A DNA stretch of 64,000 nucleotides from Streptomyces regalis. Its GTDB lineage: Bacteria; Actinomycetota; Actinomycetes; Streptomycetales; Streptomycetaceae. Location: the NCBI RefSeq assembly GCF_001509475.1, contig NZ_LLZG01000384.1, positions 11,247 through 75,246 of the forward strand. The letters run 5' to 3'. The notes beneath the pieces are model-generated. The model was not told the origin of the DNA and made no database searches. It worked only from the letters and a program-made list of their open reading frames with translations. Made by a program: the position numbers and the translations under genes. Numbering within the stretch: the first letter of the stretch is position 1; every line of letters begins with the position of its first letter. Below are positions 25,001 to 34,988 of the stretch, one piece after another.

Positions 25001-28000
25001 CTCGGGCAGCTGCACCTCCGCGAACAGTTCGGTGCCGCGGCGCCACATCGCCCGGACGCCCTGGAAGGCAGGCCCGTAGGCGAAGCCGTCGTCCACCGCT
25101 CTGTCGTAGGCGTCCGAGAGATCCACTTCGACGGCGTCCGGGGGCGGCCACACCGTGCGGCCGCTCTCGGACAAGTCCTGTTCCCGCGCTTGCGGCCCGT
25201 GCACCAGCAGTCCGGTGACATGCCGCGTCCACGCTGTACCGGAGTCGTCCGCGGAGGAGTCCGGATCCCCGGGGCGGGAGTAGATGTCGACCGACCGTCG
25301 GCCCACGGGATCGGCTGTGCCGACCACGACCTGAACGCACACAGCCGCACCCGCGGGCAGCGGGAGCGGTGCCACGACGACGAGGTCCTCCACCGCGCCG
25401 CACCCCACCTGGTCACCGGCGCGGACCGCCATCTCCACGAATGCCGTCGCGGGCACCAGGTTCACGCCGGCGACGACGTGGTCCGCGAGCCATGGCTGGG
25501 TTTCGGCGGAAAGCAGCCCGGACAGCACCGTGCCCCCCGTGTCCGGCAAGGTGAATGCCGGGCCCAGCAGCGGATGGCCCTGGGCGCGTGTCACCGCGGT
25601 CGCGTGGACCGCCGTGCTCGGGGGGTCCAGCCAGTACCTTCGGCGCTGGAAGGCGTACGTCGGCAGGTCCACGCGTCGCGCCCCGCTCCCGGCGAACACG
25701 GCGGACCAGTCGATGCCCACACCGCGCACATGGAGCCGCGCCAAGGCGGACAGCAGGCTCTCCGCCTCCGGCTCGCCCGGCCGGGCGCTCGCGGCGAGCA
25801 CCGGCTCCGGTGGACCGTCCGTCGGCAGACACTCCGTGGTGGCCGCCGTCAGGACAGGGCGCGGCCCCAACTCCATGAACGCCGCGACATTCGCGTCGTA
25901 CAGCCATCGCACGGTGTCCGCGAACCGCACCGGCAGGCGCGCGTGCCGCACCCAGTACTCCGCGGAGCACAGGTCTTCGCCGACGCCCGCCGAGACCGCG
26001 CTGACGACCGGGGTGCGCGGTGGCCGGAACGTCAGCCGCTCGGCGACGCGGCGGAACTCGTCGAGCATCGGCTCCACGAGCGGTGAGTGGAAGGCATGGC
26101 TCACCCGCAGCCGAACGACTCGTCGTCCCTGCCCGGCAAACCGATCGGCCACGGATCGCACGTCCTCGTCCGCCCCGGAGATGACGAGGGAGCGCGGCCC
26201 GTTCACCGAGGCGATCGCGACCCGTCCCGCGAGCCCGGACTCCGCCAGGAGCGGCGCGACTTCGTCCTCCGCCGCGTGCAGCGCCACCATCGCCCCGCCT
26301 TCCGGCAGCGCCTGCATCACGCGGCCGCGGGCCGCGACCAGCTCCGCCGCATCGGCGAGGTCCAGCACACCGGCGACGTGGGCCGCCGCCAGCTCTCCGA
26401 CCGAGTGGCCCGCGAGGAAGTCCGGTCGCACCCCCCCAGGACTCCAGCAGGCGGAACAGGGCCACCTCGTAGGCGAACAGAGCGGACTGAGTGAAGTCCG
26501 TACGGTCGAGCAGAGCGGCCTGCGGCGAACCGGCTTCCGCGAACATCACCGTGCGCAGCGGGTGTTCCATACGGCGGTCCAGCTCGCGGCACACGTCGTC
26601 GAACGCGGCGGCGAAGGCCGGGAACGCCGCGCACAGCTCCCTGCCCATGCCCACCTGCTTAGCGCCGTGGCCGGTGAAGAGGAACGCCGTACGGATGCCG
26701 GCGTCGTCCGCGACGCCCTGGAACGTCGTGACGCTGTGCTCGCCGCGGGCGAGGGCGCGCAGTGCTGCCGGTATGCCGTCCGGGTCACCGGCCGGCACCG
26801 CTGCCCGGTGGGTCAGCGCGGCCCTCGACACGGCCAGTGAGAAGCCGATGTCGGTCGGCGACAGGTCGGGGCGGGCGTCCACCCAGGCCGCCAGCCGATG
26901 TGCCTGGGCGCGCAGTGCGGCCTCGTCGGCACCGGAGATCAGCCAGGGCACCGCGGGAACGGGAGATGATTCGGCGTCGGGCGCCGTGGGCTCGGCGGTC
27001 GGCTCCGGGGCCTGTTCGATGATGACGTGCGCGTTGGTCCCGCCGATGCCGAACGCGGAGACACCGGCCCTGCGCGGGCGGCCGGTCGTCGGCCACGGGC
27101 GGGCGGATGTCAGGAGCTCGACTCGGCCCGAGCGCCAGTCCACGTGCGGCGACGGCGCCTCGGCGTGCAGGGTGCGCGGCAGTACGCCGTGCCGCATGGC
27201 CATCACCATCTTGATGACCCCGGCGACGCCCGCGGCCGCCTGGGTGTGACCGAGGTTGGACTTGACCGATCCCAGCCACAACGGGGGTTGATCCGGGGCA
27301 CGCCCCTGCCCGTAGGTGGCCAGCAGTGCTTGCGCCTCGATCGGGTCACCGAGCGTGGTGCCGGTGCCGTGGGCCTCGACCACGTCCACGTCGCTCGGCA
27401 GCAGTCCGGTGGTCTCCAGCGCCTGCTCGATCAGCCGCTGCTGTGCCGGTCCGCTGGGCGCGGTGAGGCCGTTGGAGGCGCCGTCGGAGTTGACGGCGCA
27501 GCCGCGCAGCACCGCCAGGACCGGATGACCGTTGCGCCGGGCGTCGGAGAGCCGTTCGAGGAGCACCATTCCGGCTCCCTCGCTCCATCCGGTCCCGTCC
27601 GCCGACGAGGAGAACGACTTGCACCGGCCGTCGGGGGACAGCCCGCGTTGCCGGCTGAACATGACGAACGACTTCGGAGTCGCCATGACGGTGACGCCCC
27701 CGGCCAGGGCGAGCGAGCAGGTTCCCGAGCGCAGCGCTTCGACGGCCGACTGCATCGAGACCAGCGAGGACGAGCACGCGGTGTCGACCGTGACCGCGGG
27801 CCCGCGGAATCCGAACGTATAGGAGATCCGGCCGGAGGCCACGCTGCCGGCCGAGCCGATGCCCAGATGGCCTTCCAGCTCGTGGGGACCGTGGAATCGG
27901 GTGGCGTAGTCGTTGAACATCACACCGATGAAGACGCCCGTGTCGCTCTCGCGCAGCGACAGCGGGTCGATCCCGGCGCGTTCCAGCGCCTCCCAGGAGG

Positions 28001-29765
28001 TCTCCAGCAGCAACCGGTGCTGAGGGTCGGTGGCCAGGGCCTCGCGCGGCGAGATCCCGAACAGGGTCGTGTCGAACTCCGCGGCGCGGTGCAGAAAGCC
28101 GCCGTGGCGTGTGCAGGAGGTGCCGAACCCGTCCGGATCGGGGTCGTAGAGCGCTTCCAGGTCCCAGCCCCGGTCGACGGGAAAGCCGGAGATCGCGTCG
28201 CCTTCCGCCGTCACCAGCTGCCAGAGATCTTCCGGGGAGTGGACGTCGCCGGGGTAGCGGCAGCTCATGGCGACGATCGCCACCGGATCGTCGGCCGCGT
28301 CGCTCGCACGCCTCCGGTCGGCCGTGCCGGCGCGGGGGCGCGGTTCCTGCGGTTGCGGTGTGGTGAGCGCGGCCCACAGGTGCCGGGAGACCGCGGCGGG
28401 CGTGGGGTGGTCGAAGACCAGCGTGGCCGACAGGCCCAGCCCCGTCAGCTCGCCCAGCCGCTCGACCAGCGTGGCAGCGCCGACGGAGGTGAGCCCCAGG
28501 TCCATGAACGCGCGGTCGGCGTCCAGCCGTTCACCGGGCCCCGCCCCGCACAGTGCGGCCGTCTCGCTCAGGACCATCTCACGCAGGGCGTCCGGCGAGG
28601 CGGGCGGCTCAACCGCGGTCAGGGCGTCGGTGTCCGCACCGGACGGTGAATCCGTTCGAGCCACGTCGAGGACGCCGGCCGTACGGGCGACCTTGCCGGA
28701 TGCCGTACGGGGCACAGCCGCGATCTGCTGAATCGCCACCGGGACCTTGTGCTCGGCGAGCAGGGCCCGGCAATGAGCCAGCACCTGATCCATGTCGAGG
28801 TTCTCCCGGCCTGGCACCACCCCGGCGACCGGAACCTCACCCAGGACATGGTGCGCGGCGCCCGTCACGACGGCGTCGGCGACGCCCGGACAACTCAGCA
28901 GCACTTCCTCGATCTCCGCGGGATGGATGTTCTCGGTCGTGGGAACTCCCGCCAGCACGCTGAACGGGCCGTCGACGTGGTCGCTCGAAGCGCGCACCGC
29001 GTGCAGCAGTTCTCCGGGCGCGAGCAGGTCACCTGTGACGTGCGTGCTCGCCCCGACGGCGACGGTTCCCAGGATCGCGAGCGAGTGCCCGAAGCTGTGG
29101 AACAACGGCAGTGGCCACAACAGCCTGTCATCGGCGCGGAACCCGAGAAGCGGGACGTAGCACGCGGCGACCGACCACAACGCGCCGCGCTGCGTGGACA
29201 TCACCCCCTTCGGCCTTCCCGTGGTGCCGGAGGTGTAGAGCAGCCACGCCGTCTCATCGAGGGTGAGATCGTCCCGTGGGGGTTCGGCGCTGTCCGTGCC
29301 GGCCACGTCGCTGAACAGCACGGTCGAAGCGGGGGCGTCCGCGGGGAGCGGGCCCTCGCCGGTCAACAGCACGTGTGACGGTCGGCATTCGGGCGGCAGC
29401 CGCTTGATGCGGGCCAGGCGTGCGGGGTCGGCGATGACGACGGACGCCCCGCTGTCGGCGATGAAGTGAGCGAGTTCGGCGTCGGAGGAGCGCGGATTGA
29501 GCGGAACGCCGACGGCGCTCGCCCGAAGAACAGCCAGACAACTCTCCACTGTTTCCACGGAAGTACCGAGGCAGAAAGCCACCCGGTCGCCCCGGCCGAC
29601 GCCCGCCCGGGCGAGATGCGCGGCCAGTCTGGCGGTGCGCAGCTCCAGGTCCGCGTAGGAGACACTGCGCGCGGAGTCGGAGAACGCTGTGCAGTCCGGT
29701 GTGCGGCCGGCATGCGCCGCGAGCAGCTCGGACAGCGGCAGAACTGTTTCTGTGCTCAGCATCAT
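22061..29765 (-). CDS. Type I polyketide synthase (ligase-ACP-KS-AT-DH-KR-ACP-TE), frameshifted
   Basis: One gene is split by a single extra base in a run of seven C at 26431-26437; removing it gives about 2570 residues. Domains, numbered from a TTG at 29783: CoA-ligase with [11 protein letters not shown] at 183-193 but lacking its middle (join at 283/284), ACP with S433, KS with C670, H805 and H846, then AT. After the frameshift come the AT nucleophile in GHSVGEL and HAFH (predicts malonyl-CoA), DH with HxxxGxxxxP and LLDAAVH, KR with [13 protein letters not shown] and an LDD motif (B-type), ACP with DSL, and a thioesterase with GASSGG. It would extend an acyl starter by one or more unsaturated two-carbon units. 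ATG at 29765 is my start. Confidence 0.88.
26431..26437 (-). other. Frameshifting homopolymer (seven G on the coding strand)
   Basis: Coding-strand TGGGGGGG makes the PKS leave frame after LLESWG. One G fewer reads [20 protein letters not shown], restoring a normal AT domain. Sequencing error, a true mutation and polymerase slippage cannot be separated here. Confidence 0.85.
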
Positions 29766-29788
29766 CCAACCCCGGGGACTCAAGCTCC

Positions 29789-29820
29789 GTATGTGCCTTA
29801 CTGGGTATGTGCCTTACTGG
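29789..29820. repeat. 16-bp perfect tandem duplication at the end of the macro-domain gene
   Basis: GTATGTGCCTTACTGG occurs twice without a gap (29789-29804, 29805-29820). The unit contains the TAA stop of the macro-domain gene, so the duplication gives a second copy of the stop region just before the PKS start. Confidence 0.85.
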
Positions 29821-30329
29821 CGGCCGAGTTGCCGGGCGAACGTGTCGTACGCCTGGTCGTCGAAGAGGACGAAGCGCACCTCCTCGACCGCTGTCCGCGC
29901 GTTGTGGACCGCCTCCACCGCGATACGAGCCGCGTCCTGCATCGGCCACCTGTACACACCCGTGGAGATCGCCGGGAACGCGACCGTCCGCGCACCCAGT
30001 TCGTCGGCCACCCGCAGCGACTCCCGGTAGCAGGAGGCCAGCAGCTCCGAGCGGTCCTCGGTGGACGACCAGACCGGGCCCACCGTGTGGATCACATACC
30101 GCGCGTCCAGCTCCCCCGCCGTCGTGGCAACCGCCTGCCCGGTGGGCAGGCCCTTGCCGTACTGGGAGGCGCGCAGCTTGCGGCACTCGTCGAGGATCGC
30201 TGGGCCGCCGCGGCGGTGGATCGCGCCGTCGACTCCTCCCCCGCCGAGGAGGGAGGAGTTGGCGGCGTTGACGATCGCGTCGACGCTCTCTCGCGTGATG
30301 TCGCCCTGAACGAGCCTGATGGTGGTCAT
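29814..30329 (-). CDS. Macro-domain ADP-ribose-processing protein
   Basis: The 171-residue protein is a single macro domain: IVNAANSSLLGGGGVDGAIH (ligand loop with the conserved Asn) and FPAISTGVYRWP (second loop). These fit O-acetyl-ADP-ribose deacetylase or ADP-ribosyl hydrolase activity of the MacroD class. It lies 36 bases after the P450 on the same strand and ends 30-50 bases before the PKS start, so all three could share a transcript. A role in the biosynthesis is not apparent; the sirtuin at 16103 makes the O-acyl-ADP-ribose that this class can hydrolyse. Confidence 0.88.
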   Translation of the reverse strand: MTTIRLVQGDITRESVDAIVNAANSSLLGGGGVDGAIHRRGGPAILDECRKLRASQYGKGLPTGQAVATTAGELDARYVIHTVGPVWSSTEDRSELLASCYRESLRVADELGARTVAFPAISTGVYRWPMQDAARIAVEAVHNARTAVEEVRFVLFDDQAYDTFARQLGRQ

Positions 30330-30365
30330 GACTGCCTCTATAGCAGCCCCGCCCCCGATGTCCGG

Positions 30366-31552
30366 CTATTTCCAGGCGACCGGCAGCGCGCGCACCCCGT
30401 GGACCGTGCTGGTCGACAAAGTGAGCGAATCGAGCGGTGCCGTCATGCGCAGGGACGGGAGCCTGCGGAACAGGGTGGACAGGCCCAGCCGGAGTTCGGT
30501 GCGGGCCAGCGACTGGCCGAGGCACTGGTGCAGTCCGTGCCCGAAGGCGAGGTGACCGCCGGCGTCGCGGCGGACGTCGAGGGCGTCGGGGTCGGCGTAC
30601 ACGGAGGGGTCGCGGTTGGCGGCCTGCAAGGCCACGACCACACCCTCCCCCGCGCGGATGCGGACCCCGGACAGGTCGACGTCCTCCGTGGCGATCCGCC
30701 GTATCCCGGAGTGGATGACGGTCAGATGGCGCAGGAGTTCCTCGACGGCGGACGGCCACAGGGAGTCGTCGGCGCGCAGTGCGTCCAGTTGGGCCGGGTT
30801 CTGCAGCAGGGCGATCACAGCCAGCGGGAACATGTTCGCCGTCGTCTCGTGGCCCGCCAGGAGGAGCAGCGAGACCATGCCTGTGGCCTCGTCGAGCGTG
30901 GCCTCGCCGGTCGCGACGCGCTCGGTGGCCAGGCGGGAGATCAGGTCGTCGGCAGGGTCCTGCGCGCGGCGCTCGATCAGGGCGCGCAGATAGCCGTAGA
31001 GCGCCATGCGCGCCGACATCGCCTCGGCCGGGTCGCCGGCGACGCTGGTGAGGGCGTTGGACTTCTCGCGGAAGAAGCCGTGGTCCTCGTAGGGGACGCC
31101 GAGCAGTTCGCAGATGGCCAGGGTGGGCAGGGGCAGTGCGTACGCCGCGACCAGGTCCGCCTGCGTCGCGTCGCCGTCCGTCATCGCGTCCAGCAGGTCG
31201 TCGCAGATGCGCTGGATCGCGTCCTCCATCTGCTCGATGCGCCGGAAGGTGAAGTCGGGGATCAGCATGCGGCGCAGCCGGGTGTGGTCCGGCGGGTCCA
31301 TCTGGTGGAAGAGACCGGGCGCCTGCGGCGGTGCTCCGGGGCGGGTGTGGGGGAAGCCGGGACGGTTGGCGTCCGCGCTGAAACGGGGATCGGCGAGAAC
31401 CGTACGGGCGTCCTCGTGACCGGTGATCAGCCAGGGGCTGTTGTCGCCCCAGATCGTCACCCGGCGGATCGGCTCCTCGGACTGCCACTTGGCGTATTCG
31501 GGGGCCGGGTCGAGCAGGGGGCGGATCGTGGGGAGGGGCGGGTGGTCGTCAC
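30366..31552 (-). CDS. Cytochrome P450, coupled to the ebo-type operon; frameshift near the start
   Basis: The continuous frame begins only at a GTG at 31460 (364 residues), yet 30 more residues of good P450 N-terminus (PLPTIRPLLDPAPEYAKWQ) are readable upstream without a start. A GTG at 31552 overlaps the preceding gene's stop as GTGA, and one extra C within 31530-31543 would join it to the P450 frame as VTTTRPLPTIRPLL, giving 395 residues, the usual size. The I-helix LLLAGHETTAN and heme loop FGHGLHQCLG (Cys ligand) are intact. It should be a soluble class I bacterial P450 needing ferredoxin; none is encoded nearby. Confidence 0.82.
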
Positions 31553-32970
31553 TTCTGCGTGCCTTCCATTGCGTCGGGGGTCTCGTGCAGGGCCGCGAGG
31601 TCCAGCAGCAGGGACTTGACCTCCGTGGCCGCGTAGGCCTCCTTCGCCTGCTCCGACTCCGGCTGCGGCTGCGGCTGCGAACACAGCAGTACGGGGCCGT
31701 AGTCGGGGTCGGCGGGAAGGCGGCCGTGGCTGCCGCGGACGCCGGAGGGGTCGAGGGGGACGGTCTTGAGGCGGTAGCGGAAGCCGAGCTTCTTGCGGGC
31801 GACCTGACCGACGGCGCGCAGTTTCACCGCGGGGACGGTCTCGTCGTAGAGGAGCTCGGCGGGGTCGTAGCCGGGCTTGCGGTGGATCTCGACCTGGCGG
31901 GCGAAGTCGGGGGCGCGGGCGTCGTCCAGCCAGTAGTAGTACGTGAACCAGGCGTCGGGGTCGGCGAGTGCGACGAGTTCGCCGGAGCGCTCGTGGTCCA
32001 GGCCGTGGGCCGCCTTGCCGTCGGCGTCCAGCACCTGCTCCACACCGTCGAGTTCGGCGACGAGCTTCGCGACCGTGTCGACGTCTGCCGGGTCGCGGAC
32101 GTAGACGTGGGCGACCTGGTGGTCGGCGACCGCGAAGGCGCGCGAGGTCCACGGGTCCAGGTACTCCATGCCGTCCTGCGTGTACACCTCCAGCAGCCCG
32201 GCCCGGCGCAGGGCGCGGTTGATGTCGACGGGGCGGGAGACGGGCGTGATGCCGTACTCGCTGAGCGCGACGACGGTGGCGCCCTCACTGAGGAAGTGGT
32301 CGATCAACGGGCGCAGGGCGTCGTCGAGTTGGCGGGCGGCGCGGATGGTGGCGGGTGAGTCGGGGCCGGAGCGCTGGGGCTCGTAGTCCATCTGCGGGAT
32401 GTAGACGAGGGTGAGGTCGGGGCGCTTTTCGTCGAAGACCTGGCGGGCGGCGGCCAGGATCCACTGGGTGGAGGGCATGCCCGCGTTCGGGCCCCAGTAG
32501 GTGAACAGGGGGAACGGGCCGAGCCGGTCGGTGAGTTCGTCGTGCAGGGACGGCGGCCAGGTGTAGCAGTCGGGTTCCTTGCGGCCGTCGGAGTAGTAGA
32601 CGGGGCGCGGGGTGACCGTCCAGTCGACGTCGGCGCCCATCGCGTACCACCAGCAGATGTTGGCGACCTTGTAGTCGGGGTTGGTCCTGCGGGCCGTCTC
32701 CCAGATCTTCTCGCCGCCGACGAGTGCGTTGTGCTGGCGCCACAGCATGACTTCGCCGAGGTCGCGGAAGTACCAGCCGTTCGCCACCGCGCCGTGCGTG
32801 GACGGGGGTTCGCCGGTGAGGAGGGTGGACTGGACGGTACAGGTCACGGCGGGGAGCACGGTGTCGAGCCGGGCCTGGAAGCCGCGTTCGCCGAGGGCGG
32901 CGACGGCCGGCATGTGCTGCAGCAGCTTCGAGGTCAGGCCGACGATGTCGAGTACGACCACGCGGTTCAT
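31549..32970 (-). CDS. Alkaline phosphatase/nucleotide pyrophosphatase family protein of the ebo operon
   Basis: The 473-residue protein belongs to the type I phosphodiesterase/nucleotide pyrophosphatase fold. It has an N-terminal metal-binding VVVLDIVGL, the nucleophile threonine in LPAVTCTVQSTLLTG, the YIPQMDYEPQ metal segment and later ALSEYGITPV and the DHERSGELV metal histidine region. It should hydrolyse phosphate esters or diesters with two metals. No signal peptide is seen, so it is cytosolic. It overlaps eboE by four bases and its stop overlaps the P450 start. A protein of this fold is part of ebo clusters (EboF-like, name uncertain). Confidence 0.85.
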   Translation of the reverse strand: MNRVVVLDIVGLTSKLLQHMPAVAALGERGFQARLDTVLPAVTCTVQSTLLTGEPPSTHGAVANGWYFRDLGEVMLWRQHNALVGGEKIWETARRTNPDYKVANICWWYAMGADVDWTVTPRPVYYSDGRKEPDCYTWPPSLHDELTDRLGPFPLFTYWGPNAGMPSTQWILAAARQVFDEKRPDLTLVYIPQMDYEPQRSGPDSPATIRAARQLDDALRPLIDHFLSEGATVVALSEYGITPVSRPVDINRALRRAGLLEVYTQDGMEYLDPWTSRAFAVADHQVAHVYVRDPADVDTVAKLVAELDGVEQVLDADGKAAHGLDHERSGELVALADPDAWFTYYYWLDDARAPDFARQVEIHRKPGYDPAELLYDETVPAVKLRAVGQVARKKLGFRYRLKTVPLDPSGVRGSHGRLPADPDYGPVLLCSQPQPQPESEQAKEAYAATEVKSLLLDLAALHETPDAMEGTQK

Positions 32971-34124
32971 GAGGAGTCCTCCTTGAGGCCGAGGCCGGTC
33001 AGCCGGTCGCGGGCCCAGGCGAGTTCGGCGGCGATGCCACCGGGCAGGTCGGCGGGCGGTTCGGGGAGGACGGACCAGGTGTAGGTCTCGACCTCGATGT
33101 GGTCACAGCCGGCCGAGGCCCCGCCCAGCAGCCCGGCGAGGACCTGGTCGAGCTGGCCGGCGGTCGTGCGGAGCGGGGATTCGGGCTCGGTGTGCAGCGG
33201 GGCGTGGAAATGGACGCGCCAAGGGCCGCCGTCCGCGGGAAGCTCGCCGTCGAGGGCGTCGGGAAGGTCGTCCACACCGAGGACGTCACCCTCGCTCGTC
33301 GTCCGGGTCTGGTGCAGGAACCGGGGTTCGGCGAGCCGGTGAAGGGCCGCGCGGGCGGCGGGGTCGGCCGGGTTCGCGGCCTCCACGGCGCACGACGCCT
33401 GGAGTTTGACCACGGGCATCCCGGCTTCCGCGAGCCGCCGCAGGGCCTCGGCCGGCTCCTCGAACTGGACGGCGAGATGGCACGCGTCGAGGCAGATGCC
33501 GAGCCGGTCGGGGTCGAGTCCGCCCAGTTCCCGCACCGCCTGCGTGGTGGTCTCGACGACACACCCGGGTTCCGGCTCGAAGCCCACCCGGATACGGCGG
33601 CCCGTCCACGCTTCCAGCGCGGCGAGCCCGGTGGTCAGCCGGTCCAGGGCGTGCCGGGCCTCCTCGGCGCAGGCGGGGGTCCACGGGGTGCGCCACGCGA
33701 GCGGCAGGGTGGAGACGCTTCCGTGGTCGACGTCGTCGGGGAGGAGCGCGGCGAGGACGCGGGCGCAGTCCAGGGTGTACTTCAGCCGGGCCTCGTCGGC
33801 CCAGTCGGGCAGGTACACGTCCTTCTTGACGACCTCGCGGTGGAATCCGGCGTACGGGAAGGCGTTGAGGGTGACGGTCTCCAGGCCGCGCGCCCGCAGC
33901 TCGGACTTCAACCGCACCAACGAACCTTCGTCGTCGGCAAGTTCGGTGACGACGGGGTGCGCCAGCCACAGCCCGATGCCGAGCCGGTCGGCCCCGAGCC
34001 GTTCACGCACGGGCTCGGCGTAGTCGGCGAGCTGGGCGATCACGCCCTGGAGGTCCTCCGCCTGGTGGACGTTGCTGCAGTAGCCGAGGTGGACGGTGGT
34101 ACCGTCCGGGTGCAGAAAGCGCAT
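32967..34124 (-). CDS. eboE: Metabolite traffic protein EboE (TIM-barrel)
   Basis: The 385-residue protein starts MRFLHPDGTTVHLGYCSNVH and has xylose-isomerase-like barrel motifs (VGFEPEPGCVVETTT, GICLDACHLAVQFEEP, WRVHFHAPLH). This is the pattern of EboE, part of the ebo cluster that in cyanobacteria is needed to move a pigment precursor to the periplasm. Glu, Asp and His residues could hold a metal. It overlaps the phosphodiesterase gene by four bases and follows the TatD gene after 7 bases. Its substrate in Streptomyces is not known. Confidence 0.85.
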   Translation of the reverse strand: MRFLHPDGTTVHLGYCSNVHQAEDLQGVIAQLADYAEPVRERLGADRLGIGLWLAHPVVTELADDEGSLVRLKSELRARGLETVTLNAFPYAGFHREVVKKDVYLPDWADEARLKYTLDCARVLAALLPDDVDHGSVSTLPLAWRTPWTPACAEEARHALDRLTTGLAALEAWTGRRIRVGFEPEPGCVVETTTQAVRELGGLDPDRLGICLDACHLAVQFEEPAEALRRLAEAGMPVVKLQASCAVEAANPADPAARAALHRLAEPRFLHQTRTTSEGDVLGVDDLPDALDGELPADGGPWRVHFHAPLHTEPESPLRTTAGQLDQVLAGLLGGASAGCDHIEVETYTWSVLPEPPADLPGGIAAELAWARDRLTGLGLKEDSS

Positions 34125-34131
34125 GGGATGC

Positions 34132-34986
34132 TCACGCTCCCCCGCGACGTATGGAGTTGCCCCGGAAGGTGGCCTCCTCGTCGGGCTTGGGCTCCTCCAG
34201 CTCCAGCCGCCCGCTCTGGCCGTAGAAGGCGACCGGGTTGCGCCAGAGCACCTCGTCCACGGCGTCGTCGCCGAACCCGGCGGCGAGCATGGCGTCGGCG
34301 GTCTTGCGGGTCTTCAGCGGATCCGAACGTCCCCAGTCGGCGGCCGAGTTGACCAGCACCCTCTCCGTCCCGTGCTCCTTGAGGATCTCGACCATCCGGT
34401 CCTCGCTCATCTTGGTCTTCGGGTAGATCGAGAACCCGGCCCAGCAGCCGCTGTCGAGGACCATGCCGACAGTGAGCTCGTTGAGGTGGTCGAGGACGAC
34501 GAGTTCGGGGGCGATGCCCGACTCCCTCACGACATCCAGCGTGCGCCGCGTACCGGCCGCCTTGTCGCGGTGCGGGGTGTGCACGAGAGCGGGCAGCTCG
34601 TGCTCGATGGCGAGCTGGAGCTGACGGGCGAGCGCCTCGTCCTCCTCCGGGGTCATCGAGTCGTAGCCGATCTCGCCGACGGCGACGACCCGGTCCTTGG
34701 CGAGGTAGCGGTCCAGTTCGTCGAGGACCGGGAGGCAACGGGGGTCGTTGGCCTCCTTCGGGTTGAGCGCGATCGTGCAGAAGTGCTGGATGCCGAACTG
34801 GGCGGCCCGGTACGGCTCCCAGCCCAGCAGCCCGTCGAAGTAGTCATAGAAGCTCTCCGGCGAGGTGCGGGGCTGGCCCAGCCAGAAAGCGGGCTCGACG
34901 ACGGCGCGCACTCCGGCGGCGTACATCGCCTCGTAGTCGTCGGTCGTGCGGGAGGTCATGTGGATGTGGGGGTCGAAGATGCGCAC
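34132..34986 (-). CDS. eboB: TatD-family metal-dependent hydrolase (EboB-like)
   Basis: The 284-residue protein begins MRIFDPHIHMTSR with the HxH metal motif of the amidohydrolase/TatD superfamily. It continues with VVAVGEIGYDSM (metal Glu), LVHTPHRDK, LVVLDHLNE and LVNSAADWGRSDP. It lies between EboA and EboE with gaps of 2 and 7 bases, marking a tight operon. The family name follows from position and sequence; the substrate is unknown. Confidence 0.82.
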   Translation of the reverse strand: MRIFDPHIHMTSRTTDDYEAMYAAGVRAVVEPAFWLGQPRTSPESFYDYFDGLLGWEPYRAAQFGIQHFCTIALNPKEANDPRCLPVLDELDRYLAKDRVVAVGEIGYDSMTPEEDEALARQLQLAIEHELPALVHTPHRDKAAGTRRTLDVVRESGIAPELVVLDHLNELTVGMVLDSGCWAGFSIYPKTKMSEDRMVEILKEHGTERVLVNSAADWGRSDPLKTRKTADAMLAAGFGDDAVDEVLWRNPVAFYGQSGRLELEEPKPDEEATFRGNSIRRGGA

Positions 34987-34988
34987 GG

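Noticed and set aside
26431..26437. Programmed ribosomal frameshift in the PKS
   Set aside because: No stimulatory structure or conserved slippery context is evident, and a second homopolymer error nearby makes sequencing error more likely.
31660..31690. GGCTGCGGCTGCGGCTGC repeat
   Set aside because: It encodes a short QPQPQPE linker at the end of the phosphodiesterase and is a simple codon repeat.
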